A DNA stretch of 64,000 nucleotides from an uncultured Gammaproteobacteria bacterium (GTDB taxonomy: Bacteria; Pseudomonadota; Gammaproteobacteria; Pseudomonadales; Pseudohongiellaceae): assembly GCA_913061515.1 (NCBI GenBank), contig CAJXSF010000001.1, positions 98,386 to 162,385 of the forward strand. Reading direction: 5' to 3'. How positions within the stretch are numbered: the first letter of the stretch is position 1; each line of letters starts with the position of its first letter. Below are positions 39,911 through 49,361 of the stretch, piece after piece. The notes under the pieces are model-generated. The model did not search any database and was not told where the DNA came from. It saw nothing but the letters and a program-made list of their open reading frames with translations. The position numbers were made by a program, and so were the translations under genes.

Positions 39911-41000
39911 TTTGCATTTTAAGGCGAAGAAGTTCTGATTCCAATTGCGAGTAATTAAGGTACTGCAAATTTACGTGCCCCATTTTACGGCCACTTTTTA
40001 ACGTTTTGTTGTACCAATGCAAGTGCGCATGCGCATGATTGCTCAGCGAATTTGGAGCCGTTCGGCCAAGCAGATTAAGCATCGCTGTGTGCCCTAGATT
40101 CTCAGTTGAGCCAAGCGTTATTCCGGCAATCGCGCGAAGGTGATTCTCAAACTGGCTAGTTGCGGCCCCGTCCTGTGTCCAGTGGCCGCTATTGTGCACT
40201 CGGGGAGCGAGTTCGTTGACAATTATTTGCTCGTCTACAACGAAACACTCAACTGCAATTACGCCAACATAGTCGAAAGCATCAGTAATTTTGGTTGCGA
40301 TCGCGTTTAATTGTTGCTGTTGCTGCTCGTTTAAATGCTGCGCGGGAGCGATCGACAATGTCAGCGTGCCACTAGCATGGGTGTTCTGTGTTGGTGAGTA
40401 CGAGACAGACTCGCCCTGAACATTGCGTGCAAGAATAATTGACACTTCTTTTGAGAAAGACAATTTTTTCTCGGCTATCGCATCGCTGATCTGTTCTGGG
40501 CCATTGACGAAGGACTCCAGTTCATCTGCGTCGTGTAGGTGCCATTGCTGACGACCATCGTAGCCGTCTTCGCAAGATTTAACGACTAATGGCAAGCCAA
40601 GTGATTTGGCCGCTTCAACCACTTCCTGTTTGTGCTTAATGTGCATATAGGGAGACGTAGGGATTCCGTTCTCTTGTAGAAAGGCTTTCTGCCTCGCACG
40701 GTGCTGCACTATGTGGACATTGTCAGGTCTTGGGAATACCTGACAATGTTCCTCAAGGCTGCGCAGCAAATCTACGTCAACGGCTTCTTTTTCTATCGTG
40801 ATAAGCTCAGGCTTCCCTAGTGCAGCGTAAATGGCGCCAGGCGTATTTCCGGGCTGATGGCGAACAACAGTGCCAAGGCCGTCGACACAGCGCGTGTCTT
40901 CATTCTCTTCAGCTAAAAAACTAAAACGAATGCCCATGGGCCATCCGCTTAGGGCGAGCATTCTAGCTAGTTGGCCGCAGCCGATGATAGCGATGTGCAT
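39891..41000 (-). CDS. purK: N5-carboxyaminoimidazole ribonucleotide synthase
   Basis: A 369-residue ATP-grasp enzyme that carboxylates AIR to N5-CAIR in purine synthesis. It begins [19 protein letters not shown], has the ATP-grasp segments GLPLVVKSCEDGYDGRQQW and VIAVECFVVDEQIIVNELAPRVHNSGHWT, and the end HWYNK.LKSGRKMGHVN. Its ATG overlaps the purE stop (TAATG), with GAGGAG as ribosome site, so the two are translationally coupled. An upstream in-frame start inside purE is not needed. Confidence 0.94.
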   Translation of the reverse strand: MHIAIIGCGQLARMLALSGWPMGIRFSFLAEENEDTRCVDGLGTVVRHQPGNTPGAIYAALGKPELITIEKEAVDVDLLRSLEEHCQVFPRPDNVHIVQHRARQKAFLQENGIPTSPYMHIKHKQEVVEAAKSLGLPLVVKSCEDGYDGRQQWHLHDADELESFVNGPEQISDAIAEKKLSFSKEVSIILARNVQGESVSYSPTQNTHASGTLTLSIAPAQHLNEQQQQQLNAIATKITDAFDYVGVIAVECFVVDEQIIVNELAPRVHNSGHWTQDGAATSQFENHLRAIAGITLGSTENLGHTAMLNLLGRTAPNSLSNHAHAHLHWYNKTLKSGRKMGHVNLQYLNYSQLESELLRLKMQNGEITS

Positions 41001-41482
41001 TACGCTAGCTCCTCGGCCACATTGTTCGTTTGTTGCGTTCGCCAAGCGATAAGGCGCTGCTCTAAAGCTTGGTCTGAGACCGCCAATATTTGCGCGGCGA
41101 GTAAGCCCGCGTTGAATGCACCGGCGGCACCGATCGCCTGAGTGGCAACAGCCACGCCGCGAGGCATTTGAGCGATTGACAGCAAGCTATCCAAGCCGTT
41201 GAGGTGTTTGCTCTGTACTGGCACAGCGACAACAGGCAGGTGTGTCACTGCGGCAACCATGCCAGGTAAATGGGCAGCGCCGCCAGCACCGGCAATGATT
41301 ACTTTCGTGCCATGGCTGGCTGCTTCTTTTGCAAAACTAAACATGCGCTCTGGGGTGCGATGTGCCGACACAACCTTCTTTTGATAAGGCACTTCGAGTG
41401 CGTCTAACACAATGCACGCCTCGCGCATGACTTCCCAATCTGACTGAGAGCCCATAATTATCTGTACAAGTTTGTCATTCAT
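41000..41482 (-). CDS. purE: N5-carboxyaminoimidazole ribonucleotide mutase
   Basis: A 160-residue class I PurE that converts N5-CAIR to CAIR. Family motifs are [30 protein letters not shown] and [17 protein letters not shown]. It is first in a purE-purK pair. The start MNDKLVQ is chosen for family fit; an in-frame ATG seven codons upstream is possible. Confidence 0.94.
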   Translation of the reverse strand: MNDKLVQIIMGSQSDWEVMREACIVLDALEVPYQKKVVSAHRTPERMFSFAKEAASHGTKVIIAGAGGAAHLPGMVAAVTHLPVVAVPVQSKHLNGLDSLLSIAQMPRGVAVATQAIGAAGAFNAGLLAAQILAVSDQALEQRLIAWRTQQTNNVAEELA

Positions 41483-41752
41483 GATTTCTATTTCCATAAA
41501 CAAAAATGAAGTTCTTAGTTTCTTATGCCAAATCCCGTGTTTTGCAATGCTTCGTTAGTAAGCACGACGATATAGGTTTTGGTGAAGACGAGGCAAGTGA
41601 AAGCCCAGCTGAGATAGGTTTGAATCGATGCGACGATCTTTGCGCGATAATTAAAAATTCGACCACAAAGGACGTGTGGCACACTGTATCCGCCTCGAAG
41701 AGTGACTGGTGAATTTTGGGCGCAATAATGGGGGGTATTAAATATAGATAAA

Positions 41753-41769
41753 AATAGATAATATCTATT
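41753..41769. promoter_or_regulatory. AT-rich dyad upstream of LysR gene
   Basis: A perfect 7-bp dyad, AATAGAT-AAT-ATCTATT, lies 33 bases before the LysR-type gene, in a stretch with further ATAGAT/TCTAT half-sites (41744-41780). LysR proteins often bind such T-rich dyads near their own promoter. The assignment rests on position only. Confidence 0.35.
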
Positions 41770-41802
41770 CTATTCATCTATGAATGACTATGGAGTTTGC
41801 TG

Positions 41803-42804
41803 GTGTCTCGTCTTCACGCCTATATAGGCACATTCCGTCAGCTAGAAATATTACTTGCCGTTTATGAGCAGGGCAGTATCAGCGCGGCGACCAAAGTGCT
41901 GTTTCTCACTCAGCCCACAATTTCGATGCAGCTCAAAAAGCTTGGCGATGCTATCGGGCTACCACTTTATGATCAAGTGGGTAAGAGACTCGTTTTTACA
42001 GAGGCTGGTGTTGCAGCGGTAGGGGCTGCGCGGGATATATTGGGCCGTCTTGAGCTTCTGGATGCCGATTTGGCGGATTTAAAGGAGCTCAAAGCTGGCA
42101 CTTTGCGCATAAGTGTTGTCACTACGGCAAAATATTTTATTCCTCATCTATTGGGTGAATTCTGCAAACTCTATCCTGAGATCGATGTTCAGCTCAATGT
42201 TGCCAATAGGGAGCAAGTGCTTGAACGGCTTGAGAGAGGGGCTGATGACTTGTACGTGTTCAGTCATGCACCTAACAGAGACGATATCGAATTATTCGAT
42301 TTTTTACCTAGTCCACTAGTCGCAATCGCGCCTAAAGATCATCCGCTGGCTAAGATGAAAAAAGTCTCGCTTGAGCAGTTTGCCGAGTACCCTTTTTTAA
42401 TGCGTGAGCTAGGCTCAGGCACTCGTTTTGCCATCGAAGAGCATATGAAACAATTCGGTATCACGTTGAACCTCAAAATGACTATCGAGAGTAATGAGGC
42501 TATTCGGCACGCTGTGATGGCCGGTCTCGGAGTGTCGATTTTATCCAGCCATACATTGGCTTATGGCGGTCATATTGGGCTGCAAGAAATAAACGTGAGC
42601 AAAATTCCAATCGTGCTTCATTGGCAGTTAGCACGACTAAAGAGTAAAAAGGCTTCGATCATTGCATGTGCTTTTCTAGACTATGTGAACGGTCAAGGCA
42701 GGAAAAAACTGCTGCATGATTTATGTCTAGAACAACCCCATATGCGGCGCTATTTTGACCAGAATACAATGGCATCAGTAGCCAATTCGTCTGAATCAAA
42801 ATAA
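41803..42804 (+). CDS. LysR-family regulator, CbbR-like
   Basis: A 333-residue regulator with an N-terminal winged helix (FRQLEILLAVYEQGSISAAT, LTQPTISMQLKKL) and a C-terminal periplasmic-binding-fold effector domain (LRISVVTTAKYFIPHLLGEF, ESNEAIRHAVMAGLGVSIL). The sequence resembles the CbbR/RbcR branch, but no RuBisCO or carbon-fixation gene is nearby, so targets are unknown. Start set at GTG 41803, which has GGAG eight bases upstream; a TTG two codons earlier is possible. Confidence 0.85.
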   Translation: MSRLHAYIGTFRQLEILLAVYEQGSISAATKVLFLTQPTISMQLKKLGDAIGLPLYDQVGKRLVFTEAGVAAVGAARDILGRLELLDADLADLKELKAGTLRISVVTTAKYFIPHLLGEFCKLYPEIDVQLNVANREQVLERLERGADDLYVFSHAPNRDDIELFDFLPSPLVAIAPKDHPLAKMKKVSLEQFAEYPFLMRELGSGTRFAIEEHMKQFGITLNLKMTIESNEAIRHAVMAGLGVSILSSHTLAYGGHIGLQEINVSKIPIVLHWQLARLKSKKASIIACAFLDYVNGQGRKKLLHDLCLEQPHMRRYFDQNTMASVANSSESK

Positions 42805-43010
42805 GCAACGCTCACTTTTTTGTGTATTCCTAAGCCTATTGCATTAGATGGGTGATGCCTTCTCTATAGGCAGTACGCCCCTGTATGAAATCTGAAAGTA
42901 GGAGGGGGTAGAATTTGCAACCCTCAGAATAATGAGTCACTTGAAGGGTGTCTTTATAGCTTCAATTGGGTCTTGCTGTGTCATTGCTGGCAGTTAATAG
43001 TCTTTTAATA

Positions 43011-43069
43011 TTCATTTGCGATACTGTTGCTAAGGTTTGCGAAGAATAGGTGTATTGATCGCAAATGAA
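43011..43069. promoter_or_regulatory. 12-bp inverted repeat upstream of cytochrome b561
   Basis: TTCATTTGCGAT (43011-43022) and its exact complement (43058-43069) are separated by 35 bases that contain another TTTGCGA. The repeats lie 42-100 bases before the b561 gene, in a 306-base gap otherwise empty of genes. It could be an operator pair or a leader hairpin. Confidence 0.4.
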
Positions 43070-43110
43070 GCGCAGACTGGGCAGGTATTTCAAGCTCAAA
43101 GGAGATCACA

Positions 43111-43659
43111 ATGAACACGCTGCAAACTAGCAATAAGTACGCCCCGATCACGATCGGCATACATTGGTTGACCGTAATCTTGATGGTCGCCATCTTTGCC
43201 AGCATAGAGCTTCATGAAGCCATTCCGAGAGGTAACCCCTTACGAGGAGCTATGGAGGACTGGCATATCTATTTGGGAATCACTGTTTTTGTGCTCGCCC
43301 TGTTTAGGTTGGCGATTAACTTGAAAATGCGCACGCCCCCCATTACCCCAACACCACCTTCATGGCAGTTGCTGTTAAGCAAGCTTGTGAAGGGATATTT
43401 GTATGGGTTGATGATCGTGGCTCCATTGCTTGGTTGGGCATATTTAAGCGCCAACAATGAAGCGATCACTTGGTTTGTAATTCCGATGCCGGCGATCGCT
43501 CCGGTGTCTGAAGGGATTGCGGATTTCGTAGGTGAGGCGCACGAGATACTAGGCTTGTCAGGGTATCTAATAATTGCGCTGCATGCGGTTGCAGGCTTGT
43601 ATCACCACTACTGGCTAAAAGATGACACCCTGAAGAGAATGCTGCCAAAAACGTCATAA
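43111..43659 (+). CDS. Cytochrome b561
   Basis: A 182-residue di-heme membrane cytochrome of the prokaryotic b561 (YodB/CybB) type that moves electrons between quinol and periplasmic acceptors or superoxide. Four hydrophobic segments carry the expected histidines: GIHWLTVILMV, EDWHIYLGITVFV, FVGEAHEILGLSGYLI and IALHAVAGLYHHYW. The C-terminal HHYWLKDDTLKRML is the family signature. AAAGGAGATC precedes the ATG. Confidence 0.9.
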   Translation: MNTLQTSNKYAPITIGIHWLTVILMVAIFASIELHEAIPRGNPLRGAMEDWHIYLGITVFVLALFRLAINLKMRTPPITPTPPSWQLLLSKLVKGYLYGLMIVAPLLGWAYLSANNEAITWFVIPMPAIAPVSEGIADFVGEAHEILGLSGYLIIALHAVAGLYHHYWLKDDTLKRMLPKTS

Positions 43660-43826
43660 GTTATGACATAAATAGCAGGCAAAATCCGAACGCTAACGAT
43701 GGGTAGGGTAAAACTAAAGAAATTACAGTTGCTTAGAGAGATGTTGGTGTTGGCTCGCGATTTGCAATCCTTCTCTTAAGGACGCAATTAGATGTGCGTC
43801 ACCGTTGTCTAAAGAGGAGTTTAGAT

Positions 43827-44072
43827 ATGTCAGGCAAACATAAAGATCAGCAAAATTCACATGTGAATGGTGATAGCGTGCAGGTAGGTTGGGTCTCAGC
43901 CATGGGAAGCAGCGTTGCTGCAGCATTTGGCGTGCAGAGTCACAAGAACCGCGTGCGTGATTTCGAAAGTGGCGACATCAAGAAATTTGTAATATCAGGA
44001 GTCACGCTAACCTTCGCAATTCTTTTTAGCTTGGTTGCTTTGGTGCAAGTCGTGCTGGGAAACGTGTCTTAG
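43827..44072 (+). CDS. DUF2970-family small membrane protein
   Basis: An 81-residue protein with the DUF2970 core SAMGSSVAAAFGVQSHKNRVRDFESGD and one C-terminal membrane helix (FVISGVTLTFAILFSLVALVQVVL). It is common in gammaproteobacteria and its function is unknown. The ATG at 43827 follows AAAGAGGAG, a strong ribosome site; a longer upstream frame is not supported. Confidence 0.8.
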   Translation: MSGKHKDQQNSHVNGDSVQVGWVSAMGSSVAAAFGVQSHKNRVRDFESGDIKKFVISGVTLTFAILFSLVALVQVVLGNVS

Positions 44073-44259
44073 AAGCGCAAAAAAACTCTAGTGCTTTTGT
44101 TTTCGACTCTTGATGCTGTCACATTGTCACCATCAAAATCGCGGATTTCGTGTTCCAGACCCCGACGTGAATCCGATTGGTACGTTAACGATATTCAAGT
44201 CGAACCATGAAAATTACGGTCTGTAATTTAGGTTGCTAAACACAATCAGGACCGGTTGC

Positions 44260-44297
44260 AGCTCAGGTGCTTTTTACCACAGAAAAGCACCTGAGCT
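44260..44297. terminator. Perfect 15-bp hairpin between convergent genes
   Basis: AGCTCAGGTGCTTTT (44260-44274) and its exact complement (44283-44297) enclose an 8-base loop. It lies immediately before the stop of the minus-strand lipoprotein gene and after the DUF2970 gene, so it can serve both strands. Confidence 0.6.
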
Positions 44298-44298
44298 T

Positions 44299-44685
44299 TC
44301 AATTCAAGGGCTCTAACCTCAATACGATTCGTGCTGGGTCAAACTCGGCAAGAATCGCTGGGTCTGTCTCGACCACTGTCAGCATAGGGTGTATTTGTTC
44401 GTGGCCATCAAAGCGAACTCGCACGGTCGGGTCTATCAGGATATTCTGATACCATTGACGGTCGGCAGCTGGGTCAATGTACAATTTGCCATCTAACACG
44501 AAAAAGCCGATGTTCACTGAGTACGGGTCCTCTGGCAGTGTCTCTATTTGCATCACGCCATTGTTCGTTGGCATTGTCAGCAGGGGGGCTTGCTCGCCAG
44601 AAAGTCGCCCACCTGAGAAATAGACGAAGGGTTCGCTGCAAGCTGACACCAAAAGTAGATAAGCAATGAGAAGATAGTTTTTCAC
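44299..44685 (-). CDS. Small lipoprotein with split-barrel-like domain
   Basis: A 128-residue protein starting at GTG (KNYLLIAYLLLVSACSEP) with a good lipobox LVSAC. The mature part (PLLTMPTNNGVMQIETLPED, FFVLDGKLYIDPAADRQWYQNILIDPTVRVRFDG) resembles the FMN/F420-binding split barrel found in pyridoxamine-oxidase-like and deazaflavin-dependent proteins; this is a tentative fold call. An in-frame ATG at 44760 would add 25 residues ahead of the signal. Confidence 0.6.
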   Translation of the reverse strand: MKNYLLIAYLLLVSACSEPFVYFSGGRLSGEQAPLLTMPTNNGVMQIETLPEDPYSVNIGFFVLDGKLYIDPAADRQWYQNILIDPTVRVRFDGHEQIHPMLTVVETDPAILAEFDPARIVLRLEPLN

Positions 44686-44780
44686 GTGAATTGTGAACCT
44701 TGTAGGCCTATGGAACTGCTGAGTATGGCATGGCACGCTTGCATATAAAACTCGCCGCAACTATTTAGAAAGCAAACGCT

Positions 44781-45119
44781 ATGCTAACACTGACATCGAT
44801 TTTCTGGACAGCAATTGCCGTGGCACTCATCAGTTTTTGGTGGCAAGGCGACGCTATAAAAATGATTGCGATGCAAACCTTGTATCAATATTGCAAAGAA
44901 CAAAACCTGCAATTGCTCGATCAAACCATTGTGCTTAAAGGCATATGGCCGCAACGAAACGCATCAGGCTCACTACAGCTGCGGCGCCGTTATAGCTTCG
45001 AGTTTACGTCCACGGGTGAGCAGCGTTACAAGGGCATGATTGAGCTAAATGGGCGCCGAATGCAGCATCTTGAGCTAGAGCCTCACTTGCTAGCTGATAG
45101 CGATGAATCTTTGCACTAA
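44781..45119 (+). CDS. DUF3301-family protein
   Basis: A 112-residue protein with one N-terminal membrane segment (LTSIFWTAIAVALISFWWQG) and a small basic domain. The pattern YCKEQNLQLLDQTIVLKGIW and RRRYSFEFTSTGEQRYKGMI is the DUF3301 core. Function unknown; found widely in marine gammaproteobacteria. It ends one base from the convergent MATE gene. Confidence 0.75.
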   Translation: MLTLTSIFWTAIAVALISFWWQGDAIKMIAMQTLYQYCKEQNLQLLDQTIVLKGIWPQRNASGSLQLRRRYSFEFTSTGEQRYKGMIELNGRRMQHLELEPHLLADSDESLH

Positions 45120-45120
45120 C

Positions 45121-46455
45121 TTATGCCTTTGTAAGTGACTCTCGTAGCGCTGGCACATAAATCATTAGGGCCACAGCACGAGCTGCCACATAAATGATCA
45201 TCGCCCACCACAATCCGTTCACGCCATAGCGATTTGCCAACACCCACCAAGCGACCAAAAAGACCGTCACGGAAATAAAGGCTGCATTGCGCATCTGTGC
45301 CGTACGTGATGCGCCAATGAAAATACCATCGAGTTGAAAAGCCCCAAACGAGACGAAAACGTAGATCGCCGAGAAAACTAGCAAATTAGCGCTGGCCAGA
45401 CGCACCGCGTCAATATCTGTGAGCAATGCTATGGCAAACTCACCGAACTGCCAGATTAACAGGGCGAGAAGCATTGCTGAGAGGGCGGCCAAGACTGTGG
45501 AGCGATGCACCGCAATATCGAATTGTTGCCGGTTACGTGCGCCGATTGCTTTGCCAATTAATGCCTCCACTACGAAGGCATAACCATCGAGGAAAAATGC
45601 GGCGAAAGAGATCAATTGCATGAGGATATGATTTGCTGCGAGGACTACGCCACTGTAAATAGCGCTTTGATTGATGAAGAAACTAAACGAGAAAATCATC
45701 AATAATGTCCGGATCATAATGTCGGCGTTAGCCGCTAAGGTTTTGCGCATTGCAGCAGCATTGAGTATGCGTGCTTTCGGCCAGAACTGCGCGCCGGCCG
45801 TGTTGCGTTGCGCAAGCTCCTTATAGATAAGAATGCCTGCAAACAATAATGTGCTCCACTCGGCAATCACTGTGCCTAAGGCTATGCCTTCAACGCCCCA
45901 ACCCAGCACCCCTGCAAAAAGCCCATCAAGTACAATGTTCAAGCCATTCATAAACAGCTGAACCACAAGCAGCTGTTTGCTTTTGCCCATGCCTATCAAT
46001 AAGCCCATCAGCGCAAAATTGGATAAGGTGGCAGGTGCGCCCCAGATACGCAGTGAAAAATACTGTTGTGCCACGTTTTCCATCTGCTCGCTGCCACTGA
46101 GCAGTGAGAAGGCGAGGGTGGCTATAGGCCATTGCAGAAGGATCAGCATAAGCCCGAGAGCAGAACCCAGTAGTAGTGAGCGGCCTAGAATTGCTCGAAT
46201 CTCTTCTTCGTTGTTGGCTCCCACAGCTTGTGCAGTAAAGCCCGTAGTTCCCATGCGTAGAAACCCGAAACTCCAATACACAAAAGAGAAGATCAAGGCG
46301 CCGAGCGCTATCGCTCCTAAGTCGACCACAGTGCCTACATTACCGATGATCGCCGTGTCTACTAAGCCAAGAAGGGGGACGGCAGCGTTAGCCAGAATAA
46401 TTGGCCAAGCCTTGCGAAGTATATAGGCGTAACTGATCGTGTCTGTGTTCATCAT
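45121..46455 (-). CDS. dinF: MATE-family efflux protein, DinF-like
   Basis: About 444 residues with 12 hydrophobic segments. The N-terminal AWPIILANAAVPLLGLVDTAIIG and LRMGTTGFTAQAVGANNEEE are typical of the DinF branch of MATE exporters, which extrude cationic drugs or bile-salt-like compounds using ion gradients. The DinF name rests on sequence feel; no lexA is adjacent. Start placed at MMNTDTISY (46455), since the upstream extension is hydrophobic but lacks a ribosome site. Confidence 0.82.
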   Translation of the reverse strand: MMNTDTISYAYILRKAWPIILANAAVPLLGLVDTAIIGNVGTVVDLGAIALGALIFSFVYWSFGFLRMGTTGFTAQAVGANNEEEIRAILGRSLLLGSALGLMLILLQWPIATLAFSLLSGSEQMENVAQQYFSLRIWGAPATLSNFALMGLLIGMGKSKQLLVVQLFMNGLNIVLDGLFAGVLGWGVEGIALGTVIAEWSTLLFAGILIYKELAQRNTAGAQFWPKARILNAAAMRKTLAANADIMIRTLLMIFSFSFFINQSAIYSGVVLAANHILMQLISFAAFFLDGYAFVVEALIGKAIGARNRQQFDIAVHRSTVLAALSAMLLALLIWQFGEFAIALLTDIDAVRLASANLLVFSAIYVFVSFGAFQLDGIFIGASRTAQMRNAAFISVTVFLVAWWVLANRYGVNGLWWAMIIYVAARAVALMIYVPALRESLTKA

Positions 46456-46532
46456 ATGCAGGTGCAGCAAGCTAAGTAAAAACAGTGTACTGTACCCTAA
46501 TAATTGGTTAAGCAGGGCATGGAGGAAGCTTC

Positions 46533-47108
46533 TTGTCAAAATTCGAATTTATCATGATGTTCGTGTCGGTAGTGGTTGCATTTGCCATGGCCGAGTTGCT
46601 GATGGGGTGGGGTAAGATTATTCGGGGGCGGCACCGTGTTAAACATCCTTGGTTGATGGCGGGTTGGTCGTTTTGGTTGCTGATAATCATCACCTATCAT
46701 TATCTGGGTTTCTGGGAGTACCAGGTCTATGACTTCACCAAGGTGGCACCGATGCTGCTGTTCTTGGCTGCACCGATCATGATGGTGCTATTGACGTTTG
46801 CTCTAACACCCGAGCTACGCTACTTTCAGAGAATCGATCTGGAAGAGCATTATTTTCAAACCAAGAATTGGTTTTTTTGCATGGTAATCATCTTCTTGAT
46901 TTTGTCCCGTGCGTCAGACCCTTTGCTGCCAGATTTTGCCGAGACATGGATGAACAGATCTCTAGGTACCGTATTAATTATCTTGTCGGTGGTTTGGTTG
47001 CTGTTTACAAATAATCGAACTATTCATTACTCCCTTTTAATTTTCAATTTGGCTTACTTGATCTTGGTCTCTAGCTTGATTCCCGTCACTGGGCTGGCAT
47101 CGTTTTAG
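46533..47108 (+). CDS. Polytopic membrane protein, unknown
   Basis: A 191-residue protein with about six hydrophobic segments (near residues 5-24, 40-60, 70-92, 110-128, 140-158 and 165-188). The start is TTG with a GGAGG ribosome site 9 bases upstream. FEFIMMFVSVVVAFAMAELLMGW is followed by basic GRHRVKHPWL. No catalytic motif was recognised. Confidence 0.6.
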   Translation: MSKFEFIMMFVSVVVAFAMAELLMGWGKIIRGRHRVKHPWLMAGWSFWLLIIITYHYLGFWEYQVYDFTKVAPMLLFLAAPIMMVLLTFALTPELRYFQRIDLEEHYFQTKNWFFCMVIIFLILSRASDPLLPDFAETWMNRSLGTVLIILSVVWLLFTNNRTIHYSLLIFNLAYLILVSSLIPVTGLASF

Positions 47109-47176
47109 ATACAAATCTGCAATTTCAGTGCGTAGTGGCACTATGAAATCAACAGCTTCTCTGGAGGAATTGTGCA

Positions 47177-47794
47177 ATGATTACCTTACATCACCTGCGT
47201 ATAGGTCGTTCAATATTTACTGTTTGGCTATTAGAAGAGTTGGGCGTCGAATATCAGTTAGAAGTGTATTTGCGCGACCCTAAAACCATGCGTGCACCTG
47301 ATTCATTACAGAAAATTCATCCGCTTGGTAAATCGCCTGTGATCGATGACGATGGTCTCATCATTGCAGAGTCTAGCGCTATAACAACCTATTTATTGGA
47401 AAAATACGACGCTGAACATCGTCTAGCGCCACCTAGATCAAACCTAGCCGCCTGGGCGAAATTTACGCGTTGGCTACATTATCCTGAGGGCTCTGTTTTT
47501 TTGCCGCTTCTGGTGAAAATGCTGCTTATGCGCTCGGAGCAGCCACATGCCACATTTGAGGCCTATAGCGAAAAAGAAATTAGATTGCACTTCGATTACA
47601 TTGCTAAACAGCTTGGTAGCTCTGAATTTATTCTTGGCGATGACTTCACTGCCGCAGATGTTGGCGTCGCTTATGTCGTTTCAATGGCTAAGAGACTAGG
47701 TCTACTGAACTCTTGGCCTCCGTTGTCAGCGTATCTTGCGCGTGTGCAAGCGAGACCTGCCTATCTACGCGCGGTTGAGCGAGCGGTGGAGTAG
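47177..47794 (+). CDS. Glutathione S-transferase family protein
   Basis: A 205-residue GST. The N-terminal thioredoxin fold has GRSIFTVWLLEELGVEYQLE, the glutathione-binding cis-Pro IHPLGKSPVI and the acidic pair ESSAITTYLLEKY. The C-terminal helical domain ends with FILGDDFTAADVGVAYVVS, the usual N-capping motif. Probable role in detoxification or disulfide reduction; substrate not predictable. GGAGG precedes the ATG. Confidence 0.87.
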   Translation: MITLHHLRIGRSIFTVWLLEELGVEYQLEVYLRDPKTMRAPDSLQKIHPLGKSPVIDDDGLIIAESSAITTYLLEKYDAEHRLAPPRSNLAAWAKFTRWLHYPEGSVFLPLLVKMLLMRSEQPHATFEAYSEKEIRLHFDYIAKQLGSSEFILGDDFTAADVGVAYVVSMAKRLGLLNSWPPLSAYLARVQARPAYLRAVERAVE

Positions 47795-47845
47795 GAGCAT
47801 CAAGGGCTAGCTGACGATATTAGTAAGAGAAAGTAGAGGGTTTCC

Positions 47846-48424
47846 ATGAGTGAGAAAATTACCGAGTTAACAGACAGGATCGCTAAACTTGAGAAGCAAT
47901 TGTTAGACGAGTTTGACAAGAAGCAGAAAGAGTTTAACTATCATATAGAGGGAAAGCGCGTTAAGTTTGAGCAAGACATCCTTGCGGCTCATAGAAAATT
48001 GAAGTCCGCGATTCTGCCCTGGTTACTCTCGTCGAAGATTCGAAATATTATTTCATCTCCTTTCATATATTCTATGGTTATACCAATCGCTTTCTTCGAT
48101 ATCACCATTACCTTATATCAACACATCTGTTTTAGGCTCTATGGTATACGTCGAGTGAAAAGATCCGATTATATTGTGATGGACCGTCATCAGTTAGCCT
48201 ACCTTAATGGAATTCAGAAATTAAACTGTGTGTATTGCGGCTATGGCAACGGCGTAGTGGCTTATTCAAGAGAGGTGCTTGCAAGGACCGAACAATATTG
48301 GTGCCCAATAAAGCATGCGCGGAAGGTGGTCGGCAGCCATAGTCGTTACCACAAGTTTATTGATTACGGCGAAGGGGAAAATTTCAAAGAGCAGGTGATT
48401 AAACTCAGAGACGATCTTCGCTAG
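47846..48424 (+). CDS. Conserved hypothetical with Cys-containing C-terminus
   Basis: A 192-residue protein: an N-terminal coiled coil (residues 1-50, ITELTDRIAKLEKQLLDEFD), one or two hydrophobic segments (about 68-95) and a conserved-looking C-terminal part, LNCVYCGYGNGVVAYSREVL followed by EQYWCPIKHAR. The Cys-x2-Cys plus later Cys and His may bind metal. I recognise it only as a conserved unknown. The next gene's frame starts right at its stop. Confidence 0.6.
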   Translation: MSEKITELTDRIAKLEKQLLDEFDKKQKEFNYHIEGKRVKFEQDILAAHRKLKSAILPWLLSSKIRNIISSPFIYSMVIPIAFFDITITLYQHICFRLYGIRRVKRSDYIVMDRHQLAYLNGIQKLNCVYCGYGNGVVAYSREVLARTEQYWCPIKHARKVVGSHSRYHKFIDYGEGENFKEQVIKLRDDLR

Positions 48425-48465
48425 TGTCAGCGTTTTTTAAAATCTATTCCTTTGGAGAAATAACA

Positions 48466-49263
48466 ATGAAAAGACTCCTGACTGTAGCATTGCTCGCTTT
48501 AACGTTCAGTCTTGCCAAATTTGCCTACGCAGAGCGTCAGCAAAGTGATGACGAACGTCTTATTGATGACCCCCGTGTACAGCATCGCAGCTATGTTTTT
48601 CCAGAAACCGGTGAAAGTATTCCATACGCTGTGTTTGTGCCTGCTAGCCTTAATCCTAATCAAGCTGCCCCGTTGATCGTTTCCCTGCACGGTCTAGGTA
48701 GAACTCATGACTGGCTAATGGGGTATCACGGCTTTTTAGATCATGCAGAGGCCAATGGGTATATCGTAGTGACTCCATTGGGGTATATCCGCAGGGGGTG
48801 GTACGGATCAAGGCTTACCGAAGATCCGCAAGACGCGCAAAGAAGCGAACAGGATGTGATGAATGTGTTGCAGTTGATACGCGACGAATTCAGTATCGAT
48901 TCTAATCGTATTTATCTATGGGGCCATTCGATGGGAGGGGCAGGCACGTATCATATCGCCGCCAAGTATCCAGAGATCTTTGCAGGCTTAGGGGTTGCTG
49001 CGCCAGCACCAGAGGCCAATGCGCCAATGGATGACATTCTAGCGCGAATCAAAGGCTTGCCTATTTTTGTTCTGCAAGGCGATCAAGATGATGCCGTTCC
49101 GGTGGAGCGCACGCGTGCGTGGGTGGCTAAGATGCAAGCGCTAGGCATGCAACACGTTTATGTAGAAATCCCCGGCGGTGATCACTCGCTGTTGATCTCG
49201 CAAGACGAAGAGAATATGCGCAAGTTTGTCGACTTTTTTAATATTGTGCGTAAACAGTATTAA
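48466..49263 (+). CDS. Secreted alpha/beta-hydrolase (PHB-depolymerase-like esterase)
   Basis: A 265-residue protein with a signal peptide (MKRLLTVALLALTFSLAKFA, cleavage near YAE). Catalytic elements: oxyanion loop VSLHGLGRTHDW, nucleophile elbow YLWGHSMGGAGTYHIA, acid GDQDDAVPVERTR and histidine PGGDHSLLI. The layout is that of esterase/feruloyl-esterase or short-chain polyhydroxyalkanoate depolymerase enzymes. The ATG at 48466 has a GGAGAAA site. Confidence 0.8.
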   Translation: MKRLLTVALLALTFSLAKFAYAERQQSDDERLIDDPRVQHRSYVFPETGESIPYAVFVPASLNPNQAAPLIVSLHGLGRTHDWLMGYHGFLDHAEANGYIVVTPLGYIRRGWYGSRLTEDPQDAQRSEQDVMNVLQLIRDEFSIDSNRIYLWGHSMGGAGTYHIAAKYPEIFAGLGVAAPAPEANAPMDDILARIKGLPIFVLQGDQDDAVPVERTRAWVAKMQALGMQHVYVEIPGGDHSLLISQDEENMRKFVDFFNIVRKQY

Positions 49264-49361
49264 AGCCGGAATTCTCTAAGCATAAAACTTCAAAAAATAC
49301 GTGATTAAAGGGAGCGCAGCGACGAGGAGTGTAATGACAATTCCTGTTTTGCTAGCAACTA

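Noticed and set aside
41506..41712. 68-codon frame upstream of the LysR gene
   Set aside because: No ribosome site, no recognisable residues, and it overlaps the purE promoter region.
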